From: an uncultured Oscillospiraceae bacterium
GTDB taxonomy: Bacteria > Bacillota > Clostridia > Oscillospirales > Acutalibacteraceae
Assembly (NCBI GenBank): GCA_910588415.1
Contig: CAJUPK010000046.1
Location: 1-15,765, forward strand
Length of the DNA stretch: 15,765 nt
Reading direction: 5' to 3'
Both the position numbers and the translations under genes were made by a program. Shown piece after piece: positions 1-5,448 of this stretch (the first letter of the stretch is position 1; the number at the start of each line of letters is the position of its first letter). Under the pieces are notes generated by a model. The model was not told the origin of the DNA and did no database searches. It saw only the letters and a list, made by a program, of their open reading frames with translations.

Positions 1-34
1 TTGCGATTTTGTTGATTTAGCTCAGCCTTTGCTA

Positions 35-50
35 TTTTTCAAACAAGGCC
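35..50. repeat. Right end of a TA-flanked inverted-repeat element, cut by the window edge
   Basis: The bases TTTTTCAAACAAGGCC followed by TA (51-52) match, in the same orientation, the right end of the element at 9724-9986 (TTTTTCAAACAAATCC then TA). Read on the minus strand, both continue inward with a shared pattern after TTTGAAAAA (two variable bases, G, one variable base, AAAGGC). The rest of this copy lies left of the window or within bases 1-34, so its length and left end are unknown. The identification rests on similarity to the other copies here. Confidence 0.5.
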
Positions 51-127
51 TAACCTATAGAAGCGTAAAATATACTGCAGGGACAGTGAATAGGGTATCT
101 ATCAAAGAATAAAAGGAGAAAATTGTC

Positions 128-922
128 ATGAGTACCCAGAGTACCTTGGAAATACGCAATGTGAAAGAGGGAATATGGAATTTTGTGGAGATGGTTCCGG
201 GCGGCCATCAGATTGACGCGTACTTGATTTGCGGCAGGGAAAAGGCCATTATGTTTGACACCATGCAGACAGTCCGCGGGGTATATGAAAAAGCCCGGGA
301 ACTGACGCAGCTGCCCATAGAGGTGGTCATCTCCCATGGCCATGGGGATCATTACGGCGCGGCGACAGAGGAGTTTATTGCTGCCGGCTGTCCGGTATAT
401 TTGAATCAGAAAGACCGGGATGTGCTTACGGCCTTTGGTATGCCCCTATGGCCGGAGGGGCATTTCCGGGACCTGGAGGATGGTCAGGTGTTTGACTTGG
501 GTGGACGGGTCCTAAAGACTATGCTGCTTCCCGGACATACGCCGGCGGGGGATGTTCTTCTGGACCAGGAGGAGGGCCTGCTCTTCACCGGAGACGCCAT
601 TGGTTCCGGCCAGTTTTGGATGCAGCTTTCCACCTGCACCACCCTGGAAGAGCTGCTGCCTGGGGTGGAGAGACTGTTGTCCCAGGTGAAGGCCTGGAAC
701 AAGGAGGCGCTGATTCTTCCCGGCCATCGGTATCAGGCGCCTGTACCCATGGGCCTGTCTTACATAGAGGACCTGGCCAGCTTGGTGCGGGGCCTGATAG
801 ACGGTTCCCTGCAGGGAGAGGCCATGACCATGAGCCTGCACGGCGAGGACATACCCTGCGCGTCTATCCGGTATGGCGGTGTAGAGGGGATGCTGTATAA
901 TCCCCAGAGAGTCAGGAAGTGA
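128..922 (+). CDS. Metallo-beta-lactamase-fold hydrolase (glyoxalase II-like)
   Basis: This 264-residue protein has the full metal-binding set of the metallo-beta-lactamase fold: HGHGDH at 70-75, His137 in GHTPAG, Asp156 in FTGDAIGSG and His200 in LPGHRYQ. Such proteins bind two metal ions and hydrolyse thioesters, lactones, phosphoesters or other substrates. The spacing and length suit a glyoxalase II-like or lactonase-like cytosolic enzyme rather than a secreted beta-lactamase, and there is no signal peptide. The substrate cannot be told from sequence. The ATG at 128 is preceded by AAAAGGAGAA about eight bases upstream, which supports this start. The gene stands alone: a repeat-element end lies just upstream and a strong terminator follows within 20 bases of the stop, so it is probably monocistronic. 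Confidence is high for the fold and low for any specific reaction. Confidence 0.9.
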   Translation: MSTQSTLEIRNVKEGIWNFVEMVPGGHQIDAYLICGREKAIMFDTMQTVRGVYEKARELTQLPIEVVISHGHGDHYGAATEEFIAAGCPVYLNQKDRDVLTAFGMPLWPEGHFRDLEDGQVFDLGGRVLKTMLLPGHTPAGDVLLDQEEGLLFTGDAIGSGQFWMQLSTCTTLEELLPGVERLLSQVKAWNKEALILPGHRYQAPVPMGLSYIEDLASLVRGLIDGSLQGEAMTMSLHGEDIPCASIRYGGVEGMLYNPQRVRK

Positions 923-940
923 TCGCTGCAAAGTCTCTAC

Positions 941-983
941 AAAAAATCCGGCCGGACAGAGAGCTGTCCAGGCCGGATTTTTT
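941..983 (+). terminator. Strong intrinsic terminator after the metallo-hydrolase gene
   Basis: A-run plus TCCGGCC and GGACAG (941-959) pair with CTGTCC and GGCCGGA plus a T-run (963-983), around an AGAG loop and with one bulged A. The stem is about 19 bp with six T at the 3' side. Because the A-run mirrors the T-run it could also work on the minus strand. Confidence 0.9.
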
Positions 984-1329
984 AGGGTGGGCTTGTATCC
1001 TTCCCCCTTGAGACAGGAAGCAGGATATTTTAACGGTTATGTCCTCGAATAAGCGGATAAAGAGTGGTATGTACAAAATTGTATTGCTGCTTTTGCGCCT
1101 TTCATGCAGGGGTATCTCTGGGAATGTGAATGCAGGGTCAGGCTGGCGTTTGTGGATTTCTACATGGTCTGCCGATAAAATCCTGGACACCCGCCGGGGC
1201 AGGAGGATGGCATTGCCGCCAGGGACCAAAAATATTTGGAGAGGGATTCGCCTGGTTTCCACAAGGCGTGAGTCTACTGCAGGCGTATGCGGGGCTGCCT
1301 GGGAGCCGCGTGGCAACACCCTGCCGCAG
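984..1329. other. Gene-free stretch, nothing recognised
   Basis: About 345 bases between the terminator of the metallo-hydrolase gene and the 3' end of the XRE gene. Open frames exist on both strands (for example 1039-1347 plus and 912-1319 minus) but none has a Shine-Dalgarno site or a recognisable domain, and the minus-strand one runs straight through the terminator hairpin at 941-983. It may be decayed coding sequence; I could not identify a parent gene. Confidence 0.5.
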
Positions 1330-1605
1330 CTATTCCCGCTGTCCTAGCTGTGGCTGCCCCTGGGCAAAGCGCTCGGGATAGAAGAAAAGGGCGGGAGGGA
1401 TATCAAAAATCACGGCCAGCTTTTTGAGCACGATTATATCGGGCAGGGTTTTGCCTATCTCATAGTAGGAGTAAGTGGAACGGTCCATGCCGAGATTTTT
1501 TGCCACAGCCTGCTGGGTATACCCGCAGTTCAGGCGTATAGTCCGCAGCATTTTAGCCAGGTCTTGACAAAAAGTTTCCATAGTTTTCTTGACAGCCCCT
1601 TTCAT
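1330..1605 (-). CDS. XRE-family helix-turn-helix transcriptional regulator
   Basis: This small protein (91 residues from the ATG at 1605) is essentially one Cro/C1-type DNA-binding domain. The pattern TQQAVAKNLGMDRSTYSYYE at about 30-49, followed by GKTLPDIIVLKKLAVIFDI, is the typical XRE arrangement of recognition helix and trailing helices. The C-terminus (PALFFYPERF, then a Gln-rich tail) holds no further domain. The start is uncertain: neither the ATG at 1605 nor the in-frame ATG at 1584 (METFCQ) has a well-spaced Shine-Dalgarno site, and the domain is complete with either. It is divergent from a ribbon-helix-helix gene across a 164-base control region with three copies of an 8-bp half-site, so autoregulation is likely. 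Its wider target is unknown. Confidence 0.85.
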   Translation of the reverse strand: MKGAVKKTMETFCQDLAKMLRTIRLNCGYTQQAVAKNLGMDRSTYSYYEIGKTLPDIIVLKKLAVIFDIPPALFFYPERFAQGQPQLGQRE

Positions 1606-1624
1606 CTATAAACATTTGCCGCTC

Positions 1625-1685
1625 AGTGGATTCTGTTTGAAATCCACTTTGCTATTTTAGATATTTATATTACCATGAGTGGATT
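1625..1685. promoter_or_regulatory. Putative operator with three AGTGGATT half-sites around the XRE promoter
   Basis: AGTGGATT occurs at 1625-1632 and 1678-1685 and its exact reverse complement AATCCACT at 1641-1648. The first two form a perfect inverted repeat with an 8-base spacer. On the minus strand an extended -10 (TGG then TAATAT, hexamer at 1667-1672) lies between the outer sites, so a protein bound at these sites would cover the XRE promoter. The rightmost site is also only 17 bases from the -35 of the rightward promoter. The layout suggests autorepression by the XRE protein and possibly shared control of the pair; binding is inferred. Confidence 0.5.
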
Positions 1686-1701
1686 GCAAAATAATGTCTA
1701 A

Positions 1702-1732
1702 TTGGAATAATAAAAAAGGTTTCTGGTATAAT
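1702..1732 (+). promoter_or_regulatory. Promoter of the ribbon-helix-helix gene
   Basis: TATAAT at 1727-1732 is preceded by TG at -14/-15 (extended -10). A weak -35, TTGGAA at 1702-1707, lies at a long 19-base spacing. The predicted transcript starts about 30 bases before the start codon at 1770. Confidence 0.6.
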
Positions 1733-1769
1733 AATGGCAAATTTATAGATGAATGTAGGAGGAATCATC

Positions 1770-2030
1770 ATGGACCGTCACAAGCATCTTCAATATACGC
1801 TGCGAATTCCGGAAGATCTGATTGACAAGCTGAAATATATAGCGGAATACAATGCCCGCTCTGCCAACCGGGAGATTGAGCTGCTGGTCCGCAGGCACAT
1901 TGCCGCCTTTGAGAAGGAGAACGGCGTGATTGAGCTTACCCCGGAGGATTATGCCTTTATCCATAAGCGCAGCGGTTCCCGTAAGGAGGAGGGGGCAGAA
2001 AGCACTCCCTCTGGCTTGCCAAAAGAGTGA
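1770..2030 (+). CDS. Arc-type ribbon-helix-helix DNA-binding protein
   Basis: An 86-residue protein. Residues about 8-45 (YTLRIPEDLIDKLKYIAEYN, then ARSANREIELLVRRHI) fit the Arc/MetJ fold: a short beta strand of alternating polar and hydrophobic residues, then two helices, with the typical S-x-N-x-E-I segment. The C-terminal 40 residues are charged and end in a low-complexity Lys/Glu/Ser tail. An ATG 21 bases upstream (1749) is in frame, but AGGAGG at 1757-1762 sits seven bases before the ATG at 1770, which settles the start. Such proteins act as dimers, commonly as antitoxins or local repressors. No toxin-like partner is seen; the only neighbour is the divergent XRE gene. The role is therefore open. 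Confidence 0.8.
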   Translation: MDRHKHLQYTLRIPEDLIDKLKYIAEYNARSANREIELLVRRHIAAFEKENGVIELTPEDYAFIHKRSGSRKEEGAESTPSGLPKE

Positions 2031-2083
2031 TAGGGAGAAGGTACGGAAAGGTCAAAGAGTATCTCTTTTCAACCGCGTTTATA

Positions 2084-2209
2084 GGGCTTGTTTTAAAATA
2101 AAGAAAGTGCCGGATTTTTGAAACAAAACAAGAGATTTCGAGGATTTCCCACACAGAAAGCTTTTGCTTTGAGCAAAAAGACGGTATTTGCGATGTTGCA
2201 AACATGCCC
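2084..2209. mobile_element. Short TA-flanked inverted-repeat element (MITE-like)
   Basis: The left end TA|GGGCTTGTTTTAAAATA and the right end (minus strand) TA|GGGCATGTTTGCAACAT form an imperfect terminal inverted repeat of nearly 30 bp, including a shared CCG near its inner end. Both ends touch TA dinucleotides (2082-2083 and 2210-2211), as expected for a TA target duplication. The 126 bp between hold no gene; there is an internal hairpin (CTTTTGCT, TTG, AGCAAAAAG, about 2161-2180). The same end motif recurs in three other places in this window. It lies between the RHH gene and the terminator of the MATE gene. Confidence 0.55.
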
Positions 2210-2255
2210 TAGATTCAAAGACCTTTGTCCTGGAAGCCCGCGGCATGGGAATGGA

Positions 2256-2304
2256 AAAAGCCAGAATGAGTCTTCTGCATACCCAGGGACTCATTCTGGC
2301 TTTT
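2256..2304 (-). terminator. Terminator of the MATE gene, possibly bidirectional
   Basis: AAAAGCCAGAATGAGTC (2256-2272) and GACTCATTCTGGCTTTT (2288-2304) are perfect 17-bp complements around a 15-base loop. On the minus strand the stem begins one base after the MATE stop codon and ends in a T-run (TTTTT, then CC). The plus strand also ends in TTTT, so it could stop transcription from both sides. Confidence 0.85.
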
Positions 2305-2305
2305 A

Positions 2306-3658
2306 CTACGTATCTATTTTCCCCATCTGCCTGCGGTACATCTGATGGTAGGAAAGGCCCAATAGGAGCGCTGCGCCCAGCCAGCCGAGAGGACTGGCGA
2401 AATAGACGGCCCATTTACCCAATATTTCCGGTAAGAACAGCACGGATACAGTACGCATGCCCAGCTCCACAAAACCAGACAGGGTGGGCACAAGGGAGCT
2501 GCCCATGCCCTGTAGGCCGGCCCTGTACAGGCACAGCAAGAACATCAGCGGCACAGTTACAGCCAGAATCACCAGATATTCGTATCCCGTCTGCGTGACC
2601 TGCCGCAAATCGTCCGGATTCCCTGCAAGCAGCAAAGCCAGGAGCTGCCTTCCAAAAACCGCTACAATAACCGCCATACCCGCGGCCCCGGCAAGAGAAA
2701 GCAGCACGCTGCAGCGTAGCCCTTTTTTGATGCGCGCCATATTGCCTGCCCCAAAGTTCTGGGCGCTGTAAATGCCAAAGGCCCCTTCAAAAGCGCCGCC
2801 AATAAAGGTGATCAGCTCGAAAAACTTTTCAGAAGCGGCCATGCCTGCTACAAACAATTTGCCGTGGCCATTTATAGCGGTCTGCACAAACAATCCCCCT
2901 ACAGCGATCACTCCATTGCGGAACGCCATGGGAGCGCCCAGACGCAGCAGTTCCTTTATATGCGACGGCGAAAGGGCAAAGTCCTGCCGGGCAAGCCGCA
3001 TATAGGGGATATCCCAGAGTTTGCGGATGCAGTATATGGCGGACCCTAGCTGTGCGATGATCGTGGCGGCAGCTACGCCTGCCACGCCCCCATGGAACAC
3101 TGCCGCGAAAAGAAGATCCAACAGGATGTTTAGGGCACAGGACGCCACGTTGGCTATCACAGGCCCTTTGCTGTTGCCCAGTGACAGCAGCAGCGTACTG
3201 AAGAGCCGGTTGGCCAGGGTGACCCCTATGCCGCTGTACATCCAGCACACATAGACTCGTGCGGAGGGGAGGATATCCGCCGGAGTGTTCATGAGAAGGA
3301 GCAGGGGATTTATGCCAGCGAGTCCCGCTGTGGTCAGAGCGAGGCTGATCACAGCGGAAAGCAAGATGGCCATTGCCACAGCATTGCGCAGGCTGGCATA
3401 GTCTTTCCTGCCGAACAGCTGGGCAAAAACAACGCCAAATCCCTGGGTCAGGCCAAGGACGATCTCAAAAGCCAACAAAGTCAAGAAATTTGCCGCGCCA
3501 ATGGAAGCGAACGCGTCCACTCCCATGATCCGGCCAACCACAGCGCTGTCTGCTGTGGTGTAAAGCAGCTGGCACAGGCTGCCCAGCATCAGCGGTACCG
3601 CGAAGCGCAGCAGCAGGCCCAGGGGCCGGCCCTGCGTCATGTCGATGGTTTTACTCAT
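2306..3658 (-). CDS. MATE-family multidrug/cation antiporter
   Basis: A 450-residue, very hydrophobic protein of normal MATE length with about 12 predicted membrane segments in two related halves. The N-terminus (DMTQGRPLGLLLRFAVPLML), the YTTADSAVVGRIMGVDAFAS segment after helix 1 and the repeated half near 230-330 (LLRLGAPMAFRNG, GMAASEKFFELITF, SAQNFGAG) are typical of the DinF/NorM-like clostridial MATE group. These inner-membrane transporters export drugs or organic cations in exchange for sodium ions or protons; the substrate here is unknown. A weak AGAGG lies about 11 bases before the ATG. The 315-base leader carries its own promoter, a 19-codon leader ORF and an attenuator-like pair of hairpins, so expression is probably controlled by translation of the leader. 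It follows an APH-like kinase gene on the same strand. Confidence 0.92.
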   Translation of the reverse strand: MSKTIDMTQGRPLGLLLRFAVPLMLGSLCQLLYTTADSAVVGRIMGVDAFASIGAANFLTLLAFEIVLGLTQGFGVVFAQLFGRKDYASLRNAVAMAILLSAVISLALTTAGLAGINPLLLLMNTPADILPSARVYVCWMYSGIGVTLANRLFSTLLLSLGNSKGPVIANVASCALNILLDLLFAAVFHGGVAGVAAATIIAQLGSAIYCIRKLWDIPYMRLARQDFALSPSHIKELLRLGAPMAFRNGVIAVGGLFVQTAINGHGKLFVAGMAASEKFFELITFIGGAFEGAFGIYSAQNFGAGNMARIKKGLRCSVLLSLAGAAGMAVIVAVFGRQLLALLLAGNPDDLRQVTQTGYEYLVILAVTVPLMFLLCLYRAGLQGMGSSLVPTLSGFVELGMRTVSVLFLPEILGKWAVYFASPLGWLGAALLLGLSYHQMYRRQMGKIDT

Positions 3659-3690
3659 ATTCCAAAAGCCTCTTTTCTCTTTATTTTTGG

Positions 3691-3709
3691 GGGCTTGTTC
3701 AACAAGCCC
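3691..3709. repeat. 19-bp palindrome matching the ends of the TA-flanked element family
   Basis: GGGCTTGTT-C-AACAAGCCC is perfectly self-complementary with a single central base. Its right half followed by TA (3710-3711) is identical, read on the minus strand, to the TAGGGCTTGTT end of the element at 2084. It may be the fused remains of two element ends. It lies in the leader of the MATE mRNA, just upstream of the ribosome binding site, so it could also act as a hairpin there. Confidence 0.4.
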
Positions 3710-3738
3710 TAAGCGCGATGCTTATATAGTTAACACAG

Positions 3739-3818
3739 TTCAAAAGAGGTAGAATGACTCTTTTGAACCAGGCAGCGCAGCTGCCCAGCTTGAAAATAGG
3801 TGCGTACCGATTTTCAAG
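3739..3818 (-). other. Three consecutive hairpins in the MATE mRNA leader
   Basis: Three perfect inverted repeats follow one another: TTCAAAAGAG / CTCTTTTGAA (3739-3748 and 3758-3767), GGCAGC / GCTGCC (3771-3776 and 3780-3785, 3-base loop) and CTTGAAAAT / ATTTTCAAG (3789-3797 and 3810-3818, with a further GGT/ACC inside the loop). None has a clear T-run, so they are not ordinary terminators. They lie between the attenuator hairpin and the MATE start codon and would be in the mRNA that escapes termination. Their purpose is unknown; stabilising the mRNA or further control of translation are possibilities. Confidence 0.6.
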
Positions 3819-3844
3819 TGTGTTTACTACAAAATAAAGGAAAA

Positions 3845-3903
3845 GGCCTGAAAAGGTATGTATGGATGCGCCTTCCGCTGCCTGCCTTTTCAGGCCCGGA
3901 AGG
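3845..3903 (-). terminator. Attenuator: terminator and competing antiterminator ahead of the MATE gene
   Basis: Read on the minus strand, four segments occur in order. A is GCCTTCCG (3897-3904), inside the leader ORF. B is GGCCTGAAAAGG (3885-3896), containing the leader stop TGA. C is CGGAAGGC (3870-3877). D is CCTTTTCAGGCC (3845-3856), followed by TTTTCCTTTATTTT. B pairs with D over 12 bp to give a hairpin with a T-rich tail, an intrinsic terminator. A pairs with C over 8 bp. A and B adjoin with no spacer, so the two stems cannot both form fully. This is the logic of a transcription attenuator. Alternatively it is only the terminator of the upstream kinase gene. Confidence 0.6.
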
Positions 3904-3949
3904 CAAATACACCGGGTAGCTCGTAAAGGGGAGAATGTGTGAAAGCCAT
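3890..3949 (-). CDS. 19-residue leader peptide of the MATE gene
   Basis: The ORF reads MAFTHSPLYELPGVFAFRA. It has an excellent Shine-Dalgarno sequence (AAGGAGG at 3956-3962, six bases before the ATG), better than that of the MATE gene itself. A likely promoter starts transcription about 11 bases before that site. Its last codons (GCC TTC CGG GCC TGA) make up the first arm of the antiterminator and much of the first arm of the terminator, so a ribosome translating or stalling here would decide which hairpin forms. The peptide resembles no named leader that I can recall. Short leader ORFs of this layout are known upstream of antibiotic-resistance and efflux genes in Firmicutes (ermK, vmlR, bmrCD types), where drug-stalled ribosomes relieve termination. 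The function here is inferred from layout alone. Confidence 0.55.
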   Translation of the reverse strand: MAFTHSPLYELPGVFAFRA

Positions 3950-3979
3950 ATGGTTCCTCCTTCTTAAAAATAAATATAA

Positions 3980-4007
3980 ACTATAAATTGTCTGGAAAAA
4001 TTGACAG
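3980..4007 (-). promoter_or_regulatory. Likely promoter of the MATE leader transcript
   Basis: On the minus strand CTGTCA (4002-4007) and TATAGT (3980-3985) are separated by 16 bases, giving four and five matches to the consensus hexamers. Transcription would start near 3973, just before the Shine-Dalgarno site of the 19-codon leader ORF. It lies downstream of the kinase stop codon, so MATE need not be read from the kinase promoter. Confidence 0.5.
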
Positions 4008-4059
4008 TGCGCTGCCTGTAAGCCTGGAAAAGCAGGAGCAGGCTGTACACAGGGCTAGT

Positions 4060-5037
4060 TCAGCCGCCGCACACCCGCTGGCGGATCTCCCTAAGGCGCA
4101 GCTCCAGCTTACTCCGCAGGCTCACCAGCCAGTCCGGCTCTGCGGCGGGCCGGCTGGTAAGGCTTCTGAAAATGCGCGCATAGGCAAATATGTCTATAAA
4201 CTGGCGCATAAGTGGCCGCATGGCTTCCATCTGCGCGGAGTAGTTCCGTTCCTCTTGGTAGCCGCGGAGGAATAGCTGGGCAGCGTCCAAACCTGGGGGG
4301 ACAGGGAGCTGCAGAAGGGAATCCAGGGCCTGCTCTATGTCCAGGGAATACCAGTGGTACATGCTGTCGTCAAAGTCTATGACGCTGCAGGTATGGGTGC
4401 TGGCATGATAGAACACATTGTCCGGCTCAAAGTCATAGTGGACCAGCCCGAAAAGCTCTGGCTCTTTGGGAAGCTGGCGAAGATCTGCCTCCAGCCTGTT
4501 CAGCGCGGCAGCCATTTCAGGAGGCGCGTCATCCTGGGCAAGAATGGCGGCCGCCCAGCGAAGGGCGTCCCTATATCCCCATTTGGGAGTTTCTGGCTGA
4601 AACTCCGCGGACAGAGTATGCAGCCGCCCCAGGCTTCTGCCATAGGAATATACCATCTCTGCTGTCAAAGGCAGATTTTCCACGGGCTCTCCTGGCACCG
4701 CCTTAAAAGCAGTGGCAAAGTACCGTCCCCACTGGGTATCCAAAACCAGGCAGAGGGCGCCGTTTTCAGCTGGCAGAGGCTCCAGCGCCGGATAGCCCCG
4801 GCTGCGCAGATACTGAATAAATTCCAGCTCGCCCAACAGATTCTGCTTCAGCTTTTCACTGGCCGGGGCCAGGCGCAGGAAACAGAGCTCCTCCTGGAAT
4901 GTAAAGGGATAGACTCCGTTAGACGATATGCGGAACCGGGACAGCTGTTCGTCCAGGATAGGCTGGTCCAGCGGCCAGTTTTCCAGGGCTTTTCTGGCCA
5001 AGTCATAGTTTTCAAAAAGGTGCTCAAGCTTCATCAT
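4060..5037 (-). CDS. Phosphotransferase of the APH / choline kinase-like fold
   Basis: A 325-residue protein with the kinase-like C-lobe: HYDFEPDN at 200-207 is the catalytic loop (the Asp acts as base, the Asn binds metal), and IDFDD at 220-224 is the metal-binding DFD-type motif. The N-lobe is less conserved but contains a plausible strand and lysine pattern around 45-80. Relatives phosphorylate aminoglycosides, macrolides, choline, homoserine or spore-associated substrates (CotS/YtmP, HSK2/SrkA groups). HYDFEPDN replaces the usual HGDLHPGN, which fits the broad unassigned phosphotransferase group more than a classical aminoglycoside-resistance enzyme. The start is the first of two adjacent ATG codons, with GGAGG about 10 bases upstream. 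A strong promoter and a 27-codon leader ORF precede it. The MATE gene follows on the same strand. The substrate is unknown. Confidence 0.85.
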   Translation of the reverse strand: MMKLEHLFENYDLARKALENWPLDQPILDEQLSRFRISSNGVYPFTFQEELCFLRLAPASEKLKQNLLGELEFIQYLRSRGYPALEPLPAENGALCLVLDTQWGRYFATAFKAVPGEPVENLPLTAEMVYSYGRSLGRLHTLSAEFQPETPKWGYRDALRWAAAILAQDDAPPEMAAALNRLEADLRQLPKEPELFGLVHYDFEPDNVFYHASTHTCSVIDFDDSMYHWYSLDIEQALDSLLQLPVPPGLDAAQLFLRGYQEERNYSAQMEAMRPLMRQFIDIFAYARIFRSLTSRPAAEPDWLVSLRSKLELRLREIRQRVCGG

Positions 5038-5085
5038 AGTATGTTTTCCTCCAAAAGCAGATTGGCCGGAAAACAGGAATAGGCT

Positions 5086-5169
5086 TTAGATTGCCGCCCA
5101 GCGGGCAATGCAAGGCAGAGGCCGGAGAGCGGCTGCTTTTCCATGTATCCGGGAACAGATTTTGTACAT
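5086..5169 (-). CDS. 27-residue leader ORF upstream of the phosphotransferase gene
   Basis: The ORF begins MYKICSRIHGKAAALRPLPC and ends IARWAAI; it is basic and partly hydrophobic. GGAGG lies seven bases before the ATG, and a near-consensus promoter starts transcription about 18 bases upstream, so it is well placed to be translated first on this mRNA. Its stop lies about 50 bases before the phosphotransferase ATG. Within it, AAAAGCAG (minus strand; plus 5133-5140) is an exact 8-bp complement to CTGCTTTT (plus 5053-5060), which sits right next to the phosphotransferase Shine-Dalgarno site. A second frame in the same DNA (ATG at 5183, 49 codons) ends in a TGA that overlaps the phosphotransferase ATG, but it has no Shine-Dalgarno site. 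Either could be a regulatory peptide; neither matches a known one. Confidence 0.4.
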   Translation of the reverse strand: MYKICSRIHGKAAALRPLPCIARWAAI

Positions 5170-5193
5170 ACGCTCACCTCCATTTCTCTGGTA

Positions 5194-5223
5194 ATTTTAA
5201 CACGCAGCGAAGCAAATTGTCAA
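5194..5223 (-). promoter_or_regulatory. Sigma-A promoter of the phosphotransferase transcript
   Basis: On the minus strand TTGACA (5218-5223) and TAAAAT (5194-5199) are separated by 18 bases. The -35 is a perfect consensus and the -10 has five of six bases. Transcription would start near 5187, leaving a leader of about 150 bases before the phosphotransferase ATG. Confidence 0.8.
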
Positions 5224-5276
5224 GGACAGGCGGAAAGCGGAAGTGCGAGTTGTGAAAGGAAAAATCTTTCGCCAGC

Positions 5277-5321
5277 AAAAAAATTCCTGGCAGAACCCTT
5301 TTGTACGGTTTCTGCCAGGAA
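5277..5321 (-). terminator. Intrinsic terminator of the chemotaxis receptor gene
   Basis: TTCCTGGCAGAA (5284-5295) and TTCTGCCAGGAA (5310-5321) are perfect 12-bp complements, and on the minus strand the stem is followed by seven T (plus-strand A-run 5277-5283). It lies about 130 bases past the receptor stop codon. Between them is another hairpin with CCGCCGGA (5381-5388) and TCCGGCGG (5411-5418), enclosing GGGG/CCCC, without a T-run. Confidence 0.9.
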
Positions 5322-5448
5322 GACTGCAATGTCTGCAATGCGAGAATAAAACTTTCTTTGGGGACAGCCGCTGCTGTAAGCCGCCGGATGGGGAAGCGCC
5401 CCTTTACTCGTCCGGCGGGCCAACTGCGGGTATATGTATCTTTGGGGG

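Noticed and set aside
21..1657. Shared GCTCAG ... TTTGCTATTTT words near 20-38 and 1621-1656
   Set aside because: The spacing between the words differs, the copy near 1621 has no TA-flanked end, and an 11-base AT-rich match in 16 kb is expected by chance.
4354..5082. 242-codon plus-strand ORF opposite the phosphotransferase gene
   Set aside because: It is a shadow of a gene with catalytic motifs; its translation has no domain and it lacks a ribosome binding site.
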